Assembly (NCBI RefSeq): GCF_016864555.1
Contig: NZ_CP044011.1
Span: forward strand, 1,879,501 to 1,943,500
Direction of reading: 5' to 3'
Length of the DNA: 64,000 bases
Source: Sinorhizobium sp. BG8
Lineage (GTDB): Bacteria > Pseudomonadota > Alphaproteobacteria > Rhizobiales > Rhizobiaceae
Part shown: piece by piece, positions 63,954 to 64,000 of the stretch
Layout of the letters: each line of letters opens with the position of its first letter
How positions within the stretch are numbered: position 1 is the first letter of the stretch
Position numbers and translations under genes: made by a program
Notes under the pieces: generated by a model
What the model saw: only the letters and a program-made list of their open reading frames with translations
What the model was told of the DNA's origin: nothing
Databases searched by the model: none

Positions 63954-64000
63954 CTGCCTTCGCCCTTTGCGCGCCGGTGCGGCGCCGTATGCCCAACCTA

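Noticed and set aside
1-64000. tRNA, rRNA, CRISPR arrays, insertion sequences, prophage or integrase
   Set aside because: I looked for T-loop sequences, repeated spacers, terminal inverted repeats and transposase motifs and found none.

Overview
The window is about 64 kb of GC-rich chromosome-type DNA from an alphaproteobacterium, almost certainly a member of the Rhizobiaceae near Sinorhizobium/Ensifer, Rhizobium or Shinella. The evidence is the betI-betC-betB-betA gene order with a choline sulfatase, an asparaginase of the Rhizobium etli cysteine/lysine type, a TIGR03808 Tat-exported repeat protein, DUF1344, DUF6152 and DUF2946-like proteins, and a leaderless leader peptide like that of rhizobial trpL. 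I see no rRNA, tRNA, CRISPR array, phage or insertion sequence. Gene density is high, about 60 protein genes in short operons on both strands.

Layout. 1-1.9 kb: 3' end of cysA (sulfate/thiosulfate import) and a DUF6152/DUF6644-like pair. 2-7.5 kb: glycine betaine synthesis operon betICBA with a palindromic operator. 7.6-9.2 kb: HdeD-like protein, then a fluoride riboswitch with promoter, aptamer and intrinsic terminator controlling crcB and a small EamA-family transporter. 9.3-16.6 kb: two cyclic-di-GMP proteins, DUF1344, a quinone oxidoreductase, a frameshifted MFS transporter and a methyltransferase. 17-24.4 kb: asparaginase, DeoR regulator with DUF4406 protein, two glutathione transferases, LysR regulator, SulP transporter, DUF1801. 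24.7-27.1 kb: a probable copper module (DUF2946-like, PepSY, PCuAC). 27.2-31.2 kb: TIGR03808 protein and a PAS-GAF-GGDEF-EAL protein with a frameshift. 31.2-36 kb: DUF1579/MarR, a ligase-associated exonuclease and ATP-dependent DNA ligase (frameshifted), and an L,D-transpeptidase. 36-38.3 kb: ohrR/ohr and a Xre/RES toxin-antitoxin pair. 38.3-45 kb: HerA-like ATPase, two MFS exporters, aldo/keto reductase, LysR. 45-53.5 kb: pentapeptide-repeat protein, tam, haloacid dehalogenase, alcohol dehydrogenase, branched-chain aminotransferase, sodB, a frameshifted racemase, YafY/LysE. 53.7-57.3 kb: c-type cytochromes and two unrecognised exported proteins. 57.3-64 kb: DJ-1/PfpI, GNAT acetyltransferase under an apparent leader-peptide attenuator, class A beta-lactamase, PQQ glucose dehydrogenase gcd, and selO.

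Three points stand out. First, a 16-codon leaderless ORF rich in Tyr/Phe/Trp, followed by mutually exclusive hairpins and a terminator, precedes the GNAT gene and looks like a ribosome-dependent attenuator. Second, the fluoride riboswitch operon contains a translationally coupled 145-residue EamA protein that could be a second fluoride-stress transporter. Third, four otherwise well conserved genes are each broken by exactly one missing base in a G/C run, which points to homopolymer errors in the assembly or, less likely, a recent burst of inactivation; these genes should be read as probably intact until checked.
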